Positions 9,305 through 18,254 of a stretch of 64,000 nt of DNA are shown here, piece by piece; within the stretch, counting starts at the first letter, position 1, and each line of letters opens with the position of its first letter. The DNA lies in contig JAEPQH010000002.1 of assembly GCA_017640605.1 (NCBI GenBank), forward strand, positions 124,001 through 188,000, in the 5' to 3' direction. Origin of the DNA: Balneolaceae bacterium. Lineage in GTDB: Bacteria; Bacteroidota; Rhodothermia; Balneolales; Balneolaceae. Made by a program: the position numbers and the translations under genes. The notes beneath the pieces are model-generated. The model saw only the letters and a list, made by a program, of their open reading frames with translations, ran no database searches and was not told the DNA's origin.

Positions 9305-11800
9305 ATGAAATCACGTTTTACTTTAGACAATCAGCTTGGGCGAGCAGACGACGCATTCGAAGATTTTGAGCAAGCAATCCCGCTCATGTCAGAAGAGGAA
9401 GAGAAAGAGCTCACCGAATCGATTGTTCCCGACTCATTACCAATTCTACCCCTAAAAAATACTGTATTATTTCCCGGAGTTGTTGTTCCTATTACTGTTG
9501 GCAGAGACCGATCGCTTGCTTTAGTAAAGGAAGCGTATGCCGGTGATAAAATAATCGGTGTGGTTACCCAAATCGATGAAGAAATTGAAGAGCCATCCTA
9601 TGGCGATTTACACAAAATCGGTACAGTTGCTCAAATCCTGAAGCTTATCAAAATGCCGGATGGCAGCCGTAGTATTGTAATTCAGGGTAAATCGGTATTT
9701 GAAGTGGAAGAGTTTACTCAAGATCAGCCCTACTTCAGAGCTACCACGAAAAGCTACCCACGTGAAATGGATATCCAGGGATTGGAACTAAGTGCTTCCA
9801 TCCGAAATGTGAAAGAAACGGCGGTTAATATCATAAACAAATCGCCGAATATTCCTTCCGAAGCGGCCATTGCTGTAAATAACATTAACAGCCCGATATT
9901 TCTACTCAACTTTATTGCCTCGAATTTAAATGTAGATATCGACGACAAACAGGATTTGCTGGAAACTCAAAAATTCTCTGATAATCTTGATAAAATCATG
10001 GAGTTTCTCGAGCAGGAACTTCAGGTTCTGGATATGAGTGAGAAAATCCGCACTAAGGTAAAGTCTGACATCGACGACCAGCAGCGCGAATTTTATTTAC
10101 GCCAGCAAATGAAAGCCATTCAGGAAGAGCTGGGTGAAGATGCAGAACAACAGGAAGTTGAAAAGTTACGCGAGAAACTAGCATCAAAAAAACTGCCGGA
10201 TTACGCCCGGGAAGTCGCCGAAAAAGAGTTAGGAAGATTAGAAATGACCCCTAACGCTTCCCCAAACTATGGCATCATCTACAGTTATGTAGAATGGATT
10301 ATTGATCTGCCTTGGGATGAATACTCGGAAGACAAACTCGATCTGGAATTTGCCCGCAAAGTATTGGATGAAGATCACTACGGACTCGAAAAAGTAAAAA
10401 AGCGCATCATAGAATATTTGGCCGTACTAAAGCTAAAGAAAGACATGAAAGCGCCTATTCTTTGTTTTTATGGGCCTCCGGGCGTTGGTAAAACTTCGCT
10501 TGGAAAGTCGATTGCACGTTCACTAAACAGAGAGTTTGAGCGATTTAGTTTAGGTGGAATCAGAGATGAAGCTGAGATTCGAGGTCATAGAAGAACGTAT
10601 ATTGGTGCGCTACCGGGGCGAATAATCCGCTCTATGAAAAAAGCCGGTAAAGGAAATCCTGTAATAATGCTGGACGAGATTGATAAGGTTGGTTCTGATT
10701 ATCGAGGCGATCCAACTTCTGCCCTGCTTGAGGTTTTAGATCCTGAACAAAATGATACCTTCAGCGATAACTATCTGGAGATTGAATACGATTTATCTAA
10801 AGTGATGTTTATTGCTACGGCAAACTCACTGGAAACCATTCCTGCTCCCCTTCGTGATCGAATGGAAATCATTAATATTAGTGGATACACGCTCGAAGAA
10901 AAAACCGAGATTGCTAAAAATTATCTCATCCCAAAACAGATAAAGGAAAACGGTTTAACAGAAGAGCAAATCAGCATTGATGATAAAGCGATAACACGTG
11001 TAATAGATCAATATACCAGAGAATCCGGTGTACGAAACTTAGATCGGCAAATTGGATCAGTGTGCAGAGGTGTGGCAGCCAAAGTGGCTTCCGGAGAAAT
11101 TGAATCATTTACCGTTTCGGAAAAAGACGTTGAAGAATTGTTGGGTAAACAAAAATTCTTCAGCGATGTTGCAGAACGCACAACTGTACCGGGAGTGGCA
11201 ACCGGACTCGCATGGACCCCATTTGGTGGAGACATCCTCTTTATCGAAGCAAGTGTTTCAAAAGGAAGTGGAAAACTGAATATCACCGGTCAGCTTGGTG
11301 ATGTAATGAAAGAATCGGCAATGCTGGCGATTTCATATTTAAAAGCTCATGCCGGTGAAATTGGAATTCCCGAAGAAGCCTTCAAGTACTGGGATTTACA
11401 CATTCACGTACCTGCGGGTGCAGTTCCAAAAGATGGTCCTTCGGCTGGTGTATCACTGCTTTCTGCCATTGCTTCAATCTTTACGCAGCGTAAAGTTAAA
11501 GGCACAATTGCACTTACCGGAGAAATCACATTACGTGGCTTAGTGTTGCCGGTTGGTGGAATCAAAGAAAAAGTACTGGCTGCAAAACGTGCGGGAATTA
11601 CAAAAGTGCTTTTACCTAAGAAAAACGAAAAAGACGTTGCTGAAATTGAAGCTGATGTGATCGGAGATCTTGAGGTAGAATATCTGGAAAGAATGTCTCC
11701 CCTTCTCGATATCATTCTTGACAAAGAAGCAGTTCGCGATCCAAACGAATACTTTAAAGTTAGTGACGAGCACAAGCAGACCGTAAAGAAGAAAAAGTAA
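9305..11800 (+). CDS. lon: ATP-dependent Lon protease
   Basis: Lon is a cytosolic AAA+ serine protease that degrades misfolded and regulatory proteins. From the ATG at 9305 it has 831 aa. The LAN substrate-binding domain begins at LPILPLKNTVLFPGVVVPI. The AAA+ module carries Walker A GPPGVGKT at 390-397, Walker B MLDEIDKVG and the arginine-rich EAEIRGHRRTYIGA loop. The peptidase domain has the catalytic serine in DGPSAG (Ser713) and the lysine in GGIKEK (Lys756), the expected 43-residue spacing. A TTG at 9251 in frame lies inside the predicted promoter, so the ATG is chosen. A strong terminator follows. Confidence 0.97.
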   Translation: MKSRFTLDNQLGRADDAFEDFEQAIPLMSEEEEKELTESIVPDSLPILPLKNTVLFPGVVVPITVGRDRSLALVKEAYAGDKIIGVVTQIDEEIEEPSYGDLHKIGTVAQILKLIKMPDGSRSIVIQGKSVFEVEEFTQDQPYFRATTKSYPREMDIQGLELSASIRNVKETAVNIINKSPNIPSEAAIAVNNINSPIFLLNFIASNLNVDIDDKQDLLETQKFSDNLDKIMEFLEQELQVLDMSEKIRTKVKSDIDDQQREFYLRQQMKAIQEELGEDAEQQEVEKLREKLASKKLPDYAREVAEKELGRLEMTPNASPNYGIIYSYVEWIIDLPWDEYSEDKLDLEFARKVLDEDHYGLEKVKKRIIEYLAVLKLKKDMKAPILCFYGPPGVGKTSLGKSIARSLNREFERFSLGGIRDEAEIRGHRRTYIGALPGRIIRSMKKAGKGNPVIMLDEIDKVGSDYRGDPTSALLEVLDPEQNDTFSDNYLEIEYDLSKVMFIATANSLETIPAPLRDRMEIINISGYTLEEKTEIAKNYLIPKQIKENGLTEEQISIDDKAITRVIDQYTRESGVRNLDRQIGSVCRGVAAKVASGEIESFTVSEKDVEELLGKQKFFSDVAERTTVPGVATGLAWTPFGGDILFIEASVSKGSGKLNITGQLGDVMKESAMLAISYLKAHAGEIGIPEEAFKYWDLHIHVPAGAVPKDGPSAGVSLLSAIASIFTQRKVKGTIALTGEITLRGLVLPVGGIKEKVLAAKRAGITKVLLPKKNEKDVAEIEADVIGDLEVEYLERMSPLLDIILDKEAVRDPNEYFKVSDEHKQTVKKKK

Positions 11801-11806
11801 TGATTT

Positions 11807-11842
11807 AAAAAGCCCAAGCTGAAGTTTTCACTTGGGCTTTTT
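11807..11842 (+). terminator. Rho-independent terminator after lon
   Basis: AAAAAGCCCAAG (11807-11818) and CTTGGGCTTTTT (11831-11842) form a 12-bp perfect stem including the A/T flanks, with a 12-nt loop. It is the clearest terminator in the first 20 kb. Confidence 0.85.
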
Positions 11843-11943
11843 CATTAATAGAAGATTTGATTCGTTGAAAAGATTTTTTCCCTTTGTTTATATACTCAGG
11901 AGTGTTTTATTTAGAAATTCACCCACGCACAAACTAAATAAAT

Positions 11944-12291
11944 ATGAATCAATCCATTGTTTTGCGACAAGAACCTAAATTTGAAATCCAACTTCTTGAG
12001 GAGGGTTTTCAGATTATAGATGCCAATAAAGATGAAAACAATGGATACTTCACCTATCAAGAACTAGATTCTGTGGAAATAAACAAAGCATGGTTTCCAA
12101 AATTAAGTGTGTGGATGCGCATAATTACCACCTTTTTAAATGGCGTACCCTTCTTCCCTAGTGCCGACCAATACAAAACTGCCAACCTGATTTTACATGT
12201 GAAACATTCAAAAATTGGAGTTTGGCTTACTAGTTCTAATATGGCCGATGAGGCCATAAAATTGAAAGAATTACTTTCACAGAAAATCTGA
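11944..12291 (+). CDS. Hypothetical protein, 115 aa
   Basis: I do not recognise this protein. It starts at an ATG and has no signal peptide. Its N-terminal half reads as beta strands (IVLRQEPKFEIQLLEEGFQII). A moderately hydrophobic stretch around residues 57-75 (LSVWMRIITTFLNGVPFF) is followed by a strand and a C-terminal amphipathic helix. The fold suggests a small PH-like or membrane-associated domain, but that is a guess. It stands alone between the lon terminator and the phosphotransferase gene. Confidence 0.6.
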   Translation: MNQSIVLRQEPKFEIQLLEEGFQIIDANKDENNGYFTYQELDSVEINKAWFPKLSVWMRIITTFLNGVPFFPSADQYKTANLILHVKHSKIGVWLTSSNMADEAIKLKELLSQKI

Positions 12292-12363
12292 TTATTTATT
12301 TAAAAACTACTTTTACTTTCAACAATCTTAGCGAAGAGCTGCATAAGACTGTCTATTTGTTTG

Positions 12364-13311
12364 ATGAATAACCACTTCCACTCTGTTCTGCTAGAAAATA
12401 TCGGTGCCTCAAAAATCATTCGATCCGAAATGATCCAAGAACTTTGGAGCGGATACGGTGAACTTATAAGAGTTCATTTAGCAGGTTCTGATATTGAGAC
12501 CGTAATTGTAAAACATATTCAGTTAACCCAGAATGGGTCACATCCAAGAGGATGGAATACGGATATCGGGCATCAAAGGAAATTGAAATCCTACCAAGTT
12601 GAGACTAAATGGTATGAGCAGTATAGTTCAGCGAGTACTGCAAGGCTCCCAAAAGCATTAGCTATTGAGCAAAAACAAGACGAGATGTTAATTGTGATGG
12701 AAGATTTGGATCAAGCAGGTTATCCTCTTAGGAAATCAACCGTTACATGGATTGAGATCAAGGCATGCATAAAATGGCTCGCAGAATTTCATGCGAGCTT
12801 TATGGGAGTTACACCACACGGACTTTGGGAAATTGGAACTTATTGGCATTTGGATACACGTCCCCAAGAGCTGGCTGCGCTATCTGATCAATCACTAAAA
12901 AAAGCTGCTCCACTGATTGATCAAAAACTAAATGAATGTGCCTACAAAACATTTGTACATGGTGACGCCAAACTCGCTAACTTTTGCTTTTCAGAAAGTG
13001 GCAAAGTTGCCGCTGTTGATTTCCAGTACGTTGGTGGAGGTTGTGGGATGAAAGATCTTGCCTATTTTATCGGTAGTTGCTTGAATGAAGACGACTGTGA
13101 ACGAATGGAACATCAAATTTTAGATACCTATTTCGGTTTTTTACGGAATGAACTTGGCGAAAAGTCAAAGCAAATTGAAGAAGAATGGCGGCCAATGTAT
13201 CGTGTAGCCTGGGCCGATTTCCATCGTTTTTTAAAGGGGTGGAGTCCCGGACACTGGAAAATAAATAGTTATAGTGAACGAGTAACAAAACAAGTAATAG
13301 AGTCCTTTTGA
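12364..13311 (+). CDS. Aminoglycoside-phosphotransferase/choline-kinase-like small-molecule kinase
   Basis: The protein has a protein-kinase-like fold of the APH/ecdysteroid-kinase type and would transfer phosphate from ATP to an unknown small molecule. The catalytic loop is [11 protein letters not shown] (HGD-x4-N). The metal-binding motif is [18 protein letters not shown]. The N-lobe has the strand carrying the conserved lysine (VIVKHI) and a hinge [11 protein letters not shown]. The length of 315 aa is normal. A TTG lies directly before the ATG at 12364 and I take the ATG. The next gene starts 2 nt after the stop and encodes a phosphatase, so the pair may run opposing steps on related metabolites. 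Confidence 0.8.
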   Translation: MNNHFHSVLLENIGASKIIRSEMIQELWSGYGELIRVHLAGSDIETVIVKHIQLTQNGSHPRGWNTDIGHQRKLKSYQVETKWYEQYSSASTARLPKALAIEQKQDEMLIVMEDLDQAGYPLRKSTVTWIEIKACIKWLAEFHASFMGVTPHGLWEIGTYWHLDTRPQELAALSDQSLKKAAPLIDQKLNECAYKTFVHGDAKLANFCFSESGKVAAVDFQYVGGGCGMKDLAYFIGSCLNEDDCERMEHQILDTYFGFLRNELGEKSKQIEEEWRPMYRVAWADFHRFLKGWSPGHWKINSYSERVTKQVIESF

Positions 13312-13313
13312 AT

Positions 13314-14135
13314 ATGAATTTGATTACACTAAAAGAGATCGCAATCAAAGCCGCTTTAGCAGCCGGGGAACACATCAAAACTTATATGAGCGAATCGATA
13401 GAATTCGATGAAAAAGATGGTGGAGTAAATTATGCCTCTCAAGTAGTTACTAAAGTTGACAAAGAGTGCGAGGATATTATCCTCTCCCACCTACTACCAC
13501 CTTGCGAAAAACATGATCTTGCATTACTTACCGAAGAAACCGAAGACGATGGAAGTAGGTTTGAAAAAGCCTATTTCTGGTGTATAGATCCCATAGACGG
13601 GACTCTGGCATTTATCAAAAACGAGCCACATTTCTCTGTTTCGATTGCTTTGGTTCGAAAAGATGGAACTCCGGTAATTGGTGTAGTATACGACCCAAGT
13701 ACAGATACATTATATCATGGAGCGAAAGGAAGTGGCGTATTCAGAAACAATGAGTTATGGAATATTAAACGCGAGAATGATTACCTCACCTTTGTACATG
13801 ATAAGTCGCTACAATCAACTCATGAAATTGATGATTTAGTTGAAATATTGAATCATACGGTTGAAGAGCAAAAGTTGAAAAGATTCAAAGTGATTAAAGG
13901 TGGCGGATCGGTATTGAATGCCATAAATGTGCTGAAAAACGCTCCAGCTTGTTTAATTAAGCATCCTAAAAAAGAAGTGGGTGGTGGCAGCATCTGGGAT
14001 TTTGCAGCCACAGCATGTTTGTTTCACGAGCTAGGATATCGAGCAACAAATTTTAAAGGTAAACCGCTCGACTTAAATCGAAAAGACAGCACCTTTATGC
14101 ACCACGAAGGCGTTTATTTCAGCTGCTTTGGCTAA
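13314..14135 (+). CDS. Inositol-monophosphatase-superfamily phosphatase, CysQ-like
   Basis: This is a magnesium-dependent sugar-phosphate or 3'(2'),5'-bisphosphate nucleotidase of the IMPase/CysQ superfamily. The metal-binding signature is TEETEDDG, then WCIDPIDGTLAFI, and the C-terminal motif is GGGSIWDFAATACL. It has 273 aa from the ATG at 13314. A TTG at 13308 would overlap the upstream stop. CysQ removes the 3' phosphate of PAP in sulfate assimilation, but no cys genes are nearby, so the substrate is uncertain. It is probably cotranscribed with the kinase-like gene 2 nt upstream. Its end overlaps the convergent radical SAM gene by 4 bp. Confidence 0.82.
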   Translation: MNLITLKEIAIKAALAAGEHIKTYMSESIEFDEKDGGVNYASQVVTKVDKECEDIILSHLLPPCEKHDLALLTEETEDDGSRFEKAYFWCIDPIDGTLAFIKNEPHFSVSIALVRKDGTPVIGVVYDPSTDTLYHGAKGSGVFRNNELWNIKRENDYLTFVHDKSLQSTHEIDDLVEILNHTVEEQKLKRFKVIKGGGSVLNAINVLKNAPACLIKHPKKEVGGGSIWDFAATACLFHELGYRATNFKGKPLDLNRKDSTFMHHEGVYFSCFG

Positions 14136-16009
14136 TTATTAACCGTTTCCATTTCAGTTAAAAAGCCCTCGATTAAATCTTTTGGATGATTTGTTGGCAC
14201 CACAGGAAAATCAAACCATTCATCCACAGGTTTTTCGAAACCGATTCGATTTAGGTAACTATGAAGTGCGGCATTCAATCCTTTTGTATAAGCAGGATGA
14301 TCGGTTCCTTCAGGATCCTCATGCCATAGATCATTTTGAGCAAAACCATGAAATTCCGGTCCGGTAATCCGTATTCCAAAAGCTTCCGGATTTTTTCCAA
14401 TCGGGCTATGAACCGTAGTTGTGAACTGATGCCAGTAAGCAGATTGTATGCAATTCTTCTCAAATAACTGTCGTACTACTTCTAGCGAATCTATAGTTTC
14501 TTGTTGGCTTTGAGTGGGGAAACCATACATCAAATAAGCATGAACCATGATTCCATTTTGGGAGAAATTATGGGTTACCCGAGTGACTTGTGCAATGTCT
14601 ACACCCTTTTTCATTTTCGCTAGCAACCGATCGGAAGCCACTTCTAGTCCACCAGTTACAGCAATACACCCCGCTTCAGCCATCAAAGCACAGAGTTCGG
14701 CGTTAAACGTTTTTTCGAATCGTATGTTCGTCCACCAACTAATCTTTATTTCTCTTTCGATGAGCACCCTAGATAACGCTTTGAGCATTTTAGGGGGAGC
14801 AGCTTCATCCACAAAATGAAACCCATTAATTCCCGTATCCGCCATTATCTTTTCAATTTTATCCGCTAATAATTCAGCGGTTGTGTTCTGATAATTGCCA
14901 ATATAATCGAGACTCACATCACAAAAAGAACATTGGCGCCAATAGCAACCATGCGATATGGTGAGTTTATTCCAGCGTTTATCAGTCCACATCCGGTGCA
15001 TGGGATTTACTACATCCAAAAAAGAAGTGTATTTTTCGAATGGGAGTCCGGTATAATCCGGTGCCGGTAGACTTGCGTGATGATGAATAGTGTTAGGTAA
15101 GAAATTTTTATACACCACTTGTTCATCTTCAAGAATAAAGGTGCGTTCTAGTTGTTCATTATTAATTTTTCCGGAGATTAAATCCAGCATTTTTAAGAGA
15201 GGGCCTTCCCCATCATCCAATGAGATGAAATCAACTATTTCGAAAATTCTTGGGTCTTCAAGACTACGTAATTCGGTGTTGCAATAGCCACCGCCAAAGG
15301 CCACTTTGATTTCAGGAAAAAACTGTTTGATAAACTGAGCACAACGTAAAGCTGCGAATAAATTGCCGGGAAAAGGAATGGTGAACCCAATTATTTCTGG
15401 AGATGTCTCTTCGATTTTTTGTTCTAGTAAATTAAGCATCTCATCTTCAATCAAAGTGGGTTGGTACTGTAGAAACTCATCCAACTGATCGAAACTACTG
15501 GCCGAACTACCAATTTGCTCGGCATACTTTGTAAAAGCGAAAAACTCATCAATATTAGCCTGAATGAAATCGCCGAGTTCTTCGATAAAAAGCGTACCGA
15601 AATGTTTGGCTTTGTCTATGATCCCTTCCTCTCCAACCGCCCATTTAATGTTGACATTCACATTCTGTAGGCGATGACCGACAGGCAAAAAACCAGAGGT
15701 TAGGATAACTTCGGCAGTTTCTAGATCTGGTGTTTGGAGAAATCCAATTACCGTATCAACACATGCGATGTACGCATCAGCATTCTTTCTTATCTCTGGA
15801 AAATGGTTATTTCCTAAAAGTTCAGCTTCATCAAAAAGATCGGAAATGAATTCAGCCGTAAAAATTGAAGTAAACAACTCGATACTCAAATCTACATGAG
15901 CCACCGAATATCCTTGTTCTTGTAAGAACCCTTTTAAATACGCTGAAGCAGGATATGCGGTATTTAGTTGCGTAAACGGTGGCGTAACGAGCAGAAGATT
16001 CGAGTGCAT
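14132..16009 (-). CDS. B12-binding-type radical SAM protein
   Basis: The protein has 625 aa. The N-terminal region opens with LLLVTPPFTQLNTAYPASAYL, as in cobalamin-binding radical SAM enzymes, and continues with a Rossmann-like part (IIGFTIPFPGNLFAALRCAQFI...VAFGGGY). The [4Fe-4S] cluster motif GCYWRQCSFC has Cys355, Cys360 and Cys363, that is C-x4-C-x2-C, one residue longer than the standard radical SAM motif. This spacing recurs in B12-radical SAM proteins with a CYW motif. The classic B12-binding histidine motif DxHxxG is not obvious. The substrate is unknown. The gene stands alone and converges with the CysQ-like gene. Confidence 0.85.
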   Translation of the reverse strand: MHSNLLLVTPPFTQLNTAYPASAYLKGFLQEQGYSVAHVDLSIELFTSIFTAEFISDLFDEAELLGNNHFPEIRKNADAYIACVDTVIGFLQTPDLETAEVILTSGFLPVGHRLQNVNVNIKWAVGEEGIIDKAKHFGTLFIEELGDFIQANIDEFFAFTKYAEQIGSSASSFDQLDEFLQYQPTLIEDEMLNLLEQKIEETSPEIIGFTIPFPGNLFAALRCAQFIKQFFPEIKVAFGGGYCNTELRSLEDPRIFEIVDFISLDDGEGPLLKMLDLISGKINNEQLERTFILEDEQVVYKNFLPNTIHHHASLPAPDYTGLPFEKYTSFLDVVNPMHRMWTDKRWNKLTISHGCYWRQCSFCDVSLDYIGNYQNTTAELLADKIEKIMADTGINGFHFVDEAAPPKMLKALSRVLIEREIKISWWTNIRFEKTFNAELCALMAEAGCIAVTGGLEVASDRLLAKMKKGVDIAQVTRVTHNFSQNGIMVHAYLMYGFPTQSQQETIDSLEVVRQLFEKNCIQSAYWHQFTTTVHSPIGKNPEAFGIRITGPEFHGFAQNDLWHEDPEGTDHPAYTKGLNAALHSYLNRIGFEKPVDEWFDFPVVPTNHPKDLIEGFLTEMETVNN

Positions 16010-16227
16010 GATTGTGATGAGTGATAAGCGCTTAACTATTGCTTAAAAATATGAGTTTTATGGGAGAAGTGTTGGTAAAAGGGAAATCGAAACCTACAGT
16101 ATACCGTATTTCAAGTGTTAAATTATGGGTTGTAGTGCCGATAATTAATTTATCACATCAAGCATTATGTTTTCGGGCACACATATAGTATAATCATGAT
16201 GATAGATTAGGTACTTATCATACAAAA

Positions 16228-16398
16228 ATGGAATACGCAAATAAAACAAAGCAGGAATTAGTTGAGGAAATTGTTTCATTAAAAAAGGAAAACCAGAAAC
16301 TTCAAACCTCCTTTAACAAAAAGATTCGTGAAAGAGATTGGGCGCACTTAAAGTTTCGAATGCTATTTAAAAATCACCTATTGGTATGGCTTTGGTAG
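16228..16398 (+). pseudogene. Out-of-frame N-terminal piece of the following histidine kinase
   Basis: An ATG at 16228 opens 56 codons encoding a lysine/glutamate-rich coiled coil (KTKQELVEEIVSLKKENQKL) that ends in LFKNHLLVWLW-stop. This is the usual N-terminal helix of PAS kinases. Inserting a single A into the A5 run at 16369-16373 changes the end to LFKKSPIGMALVD, the textbook entry of a PAS domain, and fuses the frame with the kinase below. The two pieces are therefore most likely one gene of about 400 codons with a 1-nt deletion, real or from sequencing. Confidence 0.75.
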
Positions 16399-17429
16399 AT
16401 CATAAAACGGGAGAGTTTTTAGAAGTAAATGACGCCGTCCTTTCATCTACCGGTTATACGAAAGATGAGTTTATGAAATTGAGTTATTGGGACATCACCC
16501 CAATTGAATATGAAGAACAAGAGAAAGCCCAAATAGAATTATTAAATAAAACAGGCTCTTTTGGTCCTAACGTAAAAGAATACATCCGAAAAGATGGAAC
16601 TCGGTTTCCCATTTCGATAAGCGGTGCGCTTTTCACAGAAATAAACGGAGAACAAGTTGTTTGGGGGATTATTGAAGATATCACTGAACGAACTAAAGCT
16701 GAGAAAACTATAAAGGAACAGAATGAAGAATTAATTGCGTTGAATGCAGCAAAAGACAAATTCTTAACTATTCTCGCTCACGATCTGAAAACACCATTTA
16801 CGTCCTTATTGGGATTACTTGAATTAGTACTCAGAAATTATGATCGACTAAATAAAGACCAACTACTCGAATACATTCATATGATGGATTCGGTGACCAC
16901 AAATACCTATTCGATGCTCGATGATATTCTTTTGTGGATTAAAGCAGAATCGAATAAAATCGAATTTGAGCCCGAACCACTAACTATTAGCGAGCTGTAC
17001 AATGCCATTATTGACACCTTTGATCCTATCGCCAAAACTAAGCAAATATCCATACAACGTGATTTAACCGAACTGCTCCCTATAATTGCCGACAAGCAAA
17101 TGATCAAAACGATACTTAGAAATTTAATTTCTAATGCGATCAAATTTACTCAACCAAGAGGTAGTATAAATATTCAATCAAAGATACTAGATAATAAACT
17201 AGTTACTTCTGTAACTGATAGCGGAGTTGGAATAGACCCAATGCATTTAAAAAATATATTTAATGTATCTAATAACTATTCAACTCCGGGTACTGCTGAT
17301 GAAAAAGGTACCGGACTTGGGCTCCTGATCTGTAAAGAATTTGTAGAAAAACATGGCGGTAAAATTCATGTAAGCAGCAAACCCGAAAAAGGCAGTTCAT
17401 TCATCTTTGAGTTACCAATTTCAGCGTAA
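16386..17429 (+). CDS. PAS-domain sensor histidine kinase (5' end displaced by frameshift)
   Basis: This is the kinase half of a two-component system. The PAS domain covers about residues 1-105 (KTGEFLEVNDAVLSSTGYT ... GIIEDITERTKAE). A short coiled coil is followed by the HisKA dimerisation domain with phospho-acceptor His132 in FLTILAHDLKTPF. The HATPase domain carries the N box RNLISNAIKF, G1 DSGVGID from about residue 278 and G2 KGTGLGLLICKEF. No membrane segment is seen, so the protein is predicted soluble. No response regulator is adjacent. The ATG at 16386 lies at the first PAS strand, and the native protein probably began at 16228 in another frame. Confidence 0.85.
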   Translation: MALVDHKTGEFLEVNDAVLSSTGYTKDEFMKLSYWDITPIEYEEQEKAQIELLNKTGSFGPNVKEYIRKDGTRFPISISGALFTEINGEQVVWGIIEDITERTKAEKTIKEQNEELIALNAAKDKFLTILAHDLKTPFTSLLGLLELVLRNYDRLNKDQLLEYIHMMDSVTTNTYSMLDDILLWIKAESNKIEFEPEPLTISELYNAIIDTFDPIAKTKQISIQRDLTELLPIIADKQMIKTILRNLISNAIKFTQPRGSINIQSKILDNKLVTSVTDSGVGIDPMHLKNIFNVSNNYSTPGTADEKGTGLGLLICKEFVEKHGGKIHVSSKPEKGSSFIFELPISA

Positions 17430-17481
17430 GTGTTACTCACACTATATGTCGAATTGATCACATTTTGAAAAATTGTCCCAC

Positions 17482-17516
17482 CTTATCTCATAAGTATTAC
17501 TTATACGTGTGATAAG
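17482..17516. promoter_or_regulatory. Imperfect nested palindrome upstream of the PfpI gene
   Basis: CTTATC (17482-17487) pairs with GATAAG (17511-17516), and inside it TAAGTA (17491-17496) pairs with TACTTA (17498-17503). There is no T-tract, and it lies about 90 bp before the start, so an operator is more likely than a terminator. Confidence 0.3.
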
Positions 17517-17603
17517 TACACTCAAAATTCTAGCTGGAACATAATCCGCTTGCTTCCTTTTAAATAAGTGTAACAGTCAAATAAAATAAAGGAGTTACAC
17601 ACT

Positions 17604-18170
17604 ATGAAAGGCGAGTTAAAAGGAAAAAATATTGCATTATTAGCTACCAATGGATTTGAAGAAATTGAATTAACAAGTCCACGAAAAGCACTAAATGAAG
17701 CTGGTGCTAACACCTTTATTGTTGCACCGGAAAACGACACCATTCGGAGTTGGAATAACAATGACTGGGGAAGCGATTTTGAAGTAGATACAACCATCGA
17801 AAAAGCGAACCAAGAAAGTTTTGACGGATTGATGATTCCCGGTGGAGTAATGAGTCCGGATACGTTACGTCAAAACGATACAGCGATTGAGTTTGTGCGT
17901 TCGTTTTTTGAAGCAGGTAAACCTGTAGCGGCTATTTGCCACGGACCGCAATTACTTATCGATGCTGATGTATTACAAGGTCGCGAAGTGACTTCGTACC
18001 CAGCCATCAAGAACGATATTAAAAACGCAGGAGCACGATGGATGGATATGGAAGTAGTTGTTGATCAGGGATTAACAACGAGTCGGTCGCCAGATGACCT
18101 TCCGGCATTTAATCGCAAAATGATAGAAGAATTTAGAGAAGGTGTTCATAAAGCCCAGATGACTGCGTGA
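17604..18170 (+). CDS. DJ-1/PfpI-family glutamine-amidotransferase-like protein
   Basis: This family includes the PfpI protease, YhbO/YajL deglycases and general stress protein 18. The nucleophile elbow is AAICHGPQ with Cys112-His113. The conserved glutamate lies in NGFEEIEL near residue 19. The tail motif ARWMDMEVVVDQGLTTSRSPDDLPAF is the one shared by type-1 PfpI/YhbO proteins. It has 188 aa, normal for the family. It has the best Shine-Dalgarno site in this region (AAGGAG about 9 nt before the ATG) and is followed by a strong terminator, so it is a single-gene unit, probably for stress or carbonyl damage. Confidence 0.9.
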   Translation: MKGELKGKNIALLATNGFEEIELTSPRKALNEAGANTFIVAPENDTIRSWNNNDWGSDFEVDTTIEKANQESFDGLMIPGGVMSPDTLRQNDTAIEFVRSFFEAGKPVAAICHGPQLLIDADVLQGREVTSYPAIKNDIKNAGARWMDMEVVVDQGLTTSRSPDDLPAFNRKMIEEFREGVHKAQMTA

Positions 18171-18192
18171 GCAGTGATCGTAGATGACCCCA

Positions 18193-18230
18193 AAAGCCTC
18201 TGGCCTATCCGGTCGGAGGCTTTCTTTTTT
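18193..18230 (+). terminator. Rho-independent terminator after the PfpI gene
   Basis: AAAGCCTC (18193-18200) pairs with GAGGCTTT (18216-18223) and is followed by CTTTTTTT. It lies between the convergent PfpI and DUF481 genes. Confidence 0.8.
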
Positions 18231-18254
18231 TGTATTTACCTCATGTAAGTTCAA

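Noticed and set aside
11404-11817. 137-codon open frame antisense to lon
   Set aside because: It lies wholly within the conserved Lon peptidase region and terminator, and its protein has no domain-like pattern.
16360-16398. Programmed ribosomal frameshift in the histidine kinase
   Set aside because: The sequence TTT AAA AAT does not allow good -1 re-pairing, and A5 is short for polymerase slippage. An indel is simpler.
17536-17549. GG-N10-GC spacing before the PfpI gene as a second sigma-54 promoter
   Set aside because: Only the GG, AC and GC core positions fit (TGGAAC, then CCGC instead of TTGC). This is close to chance expectation.
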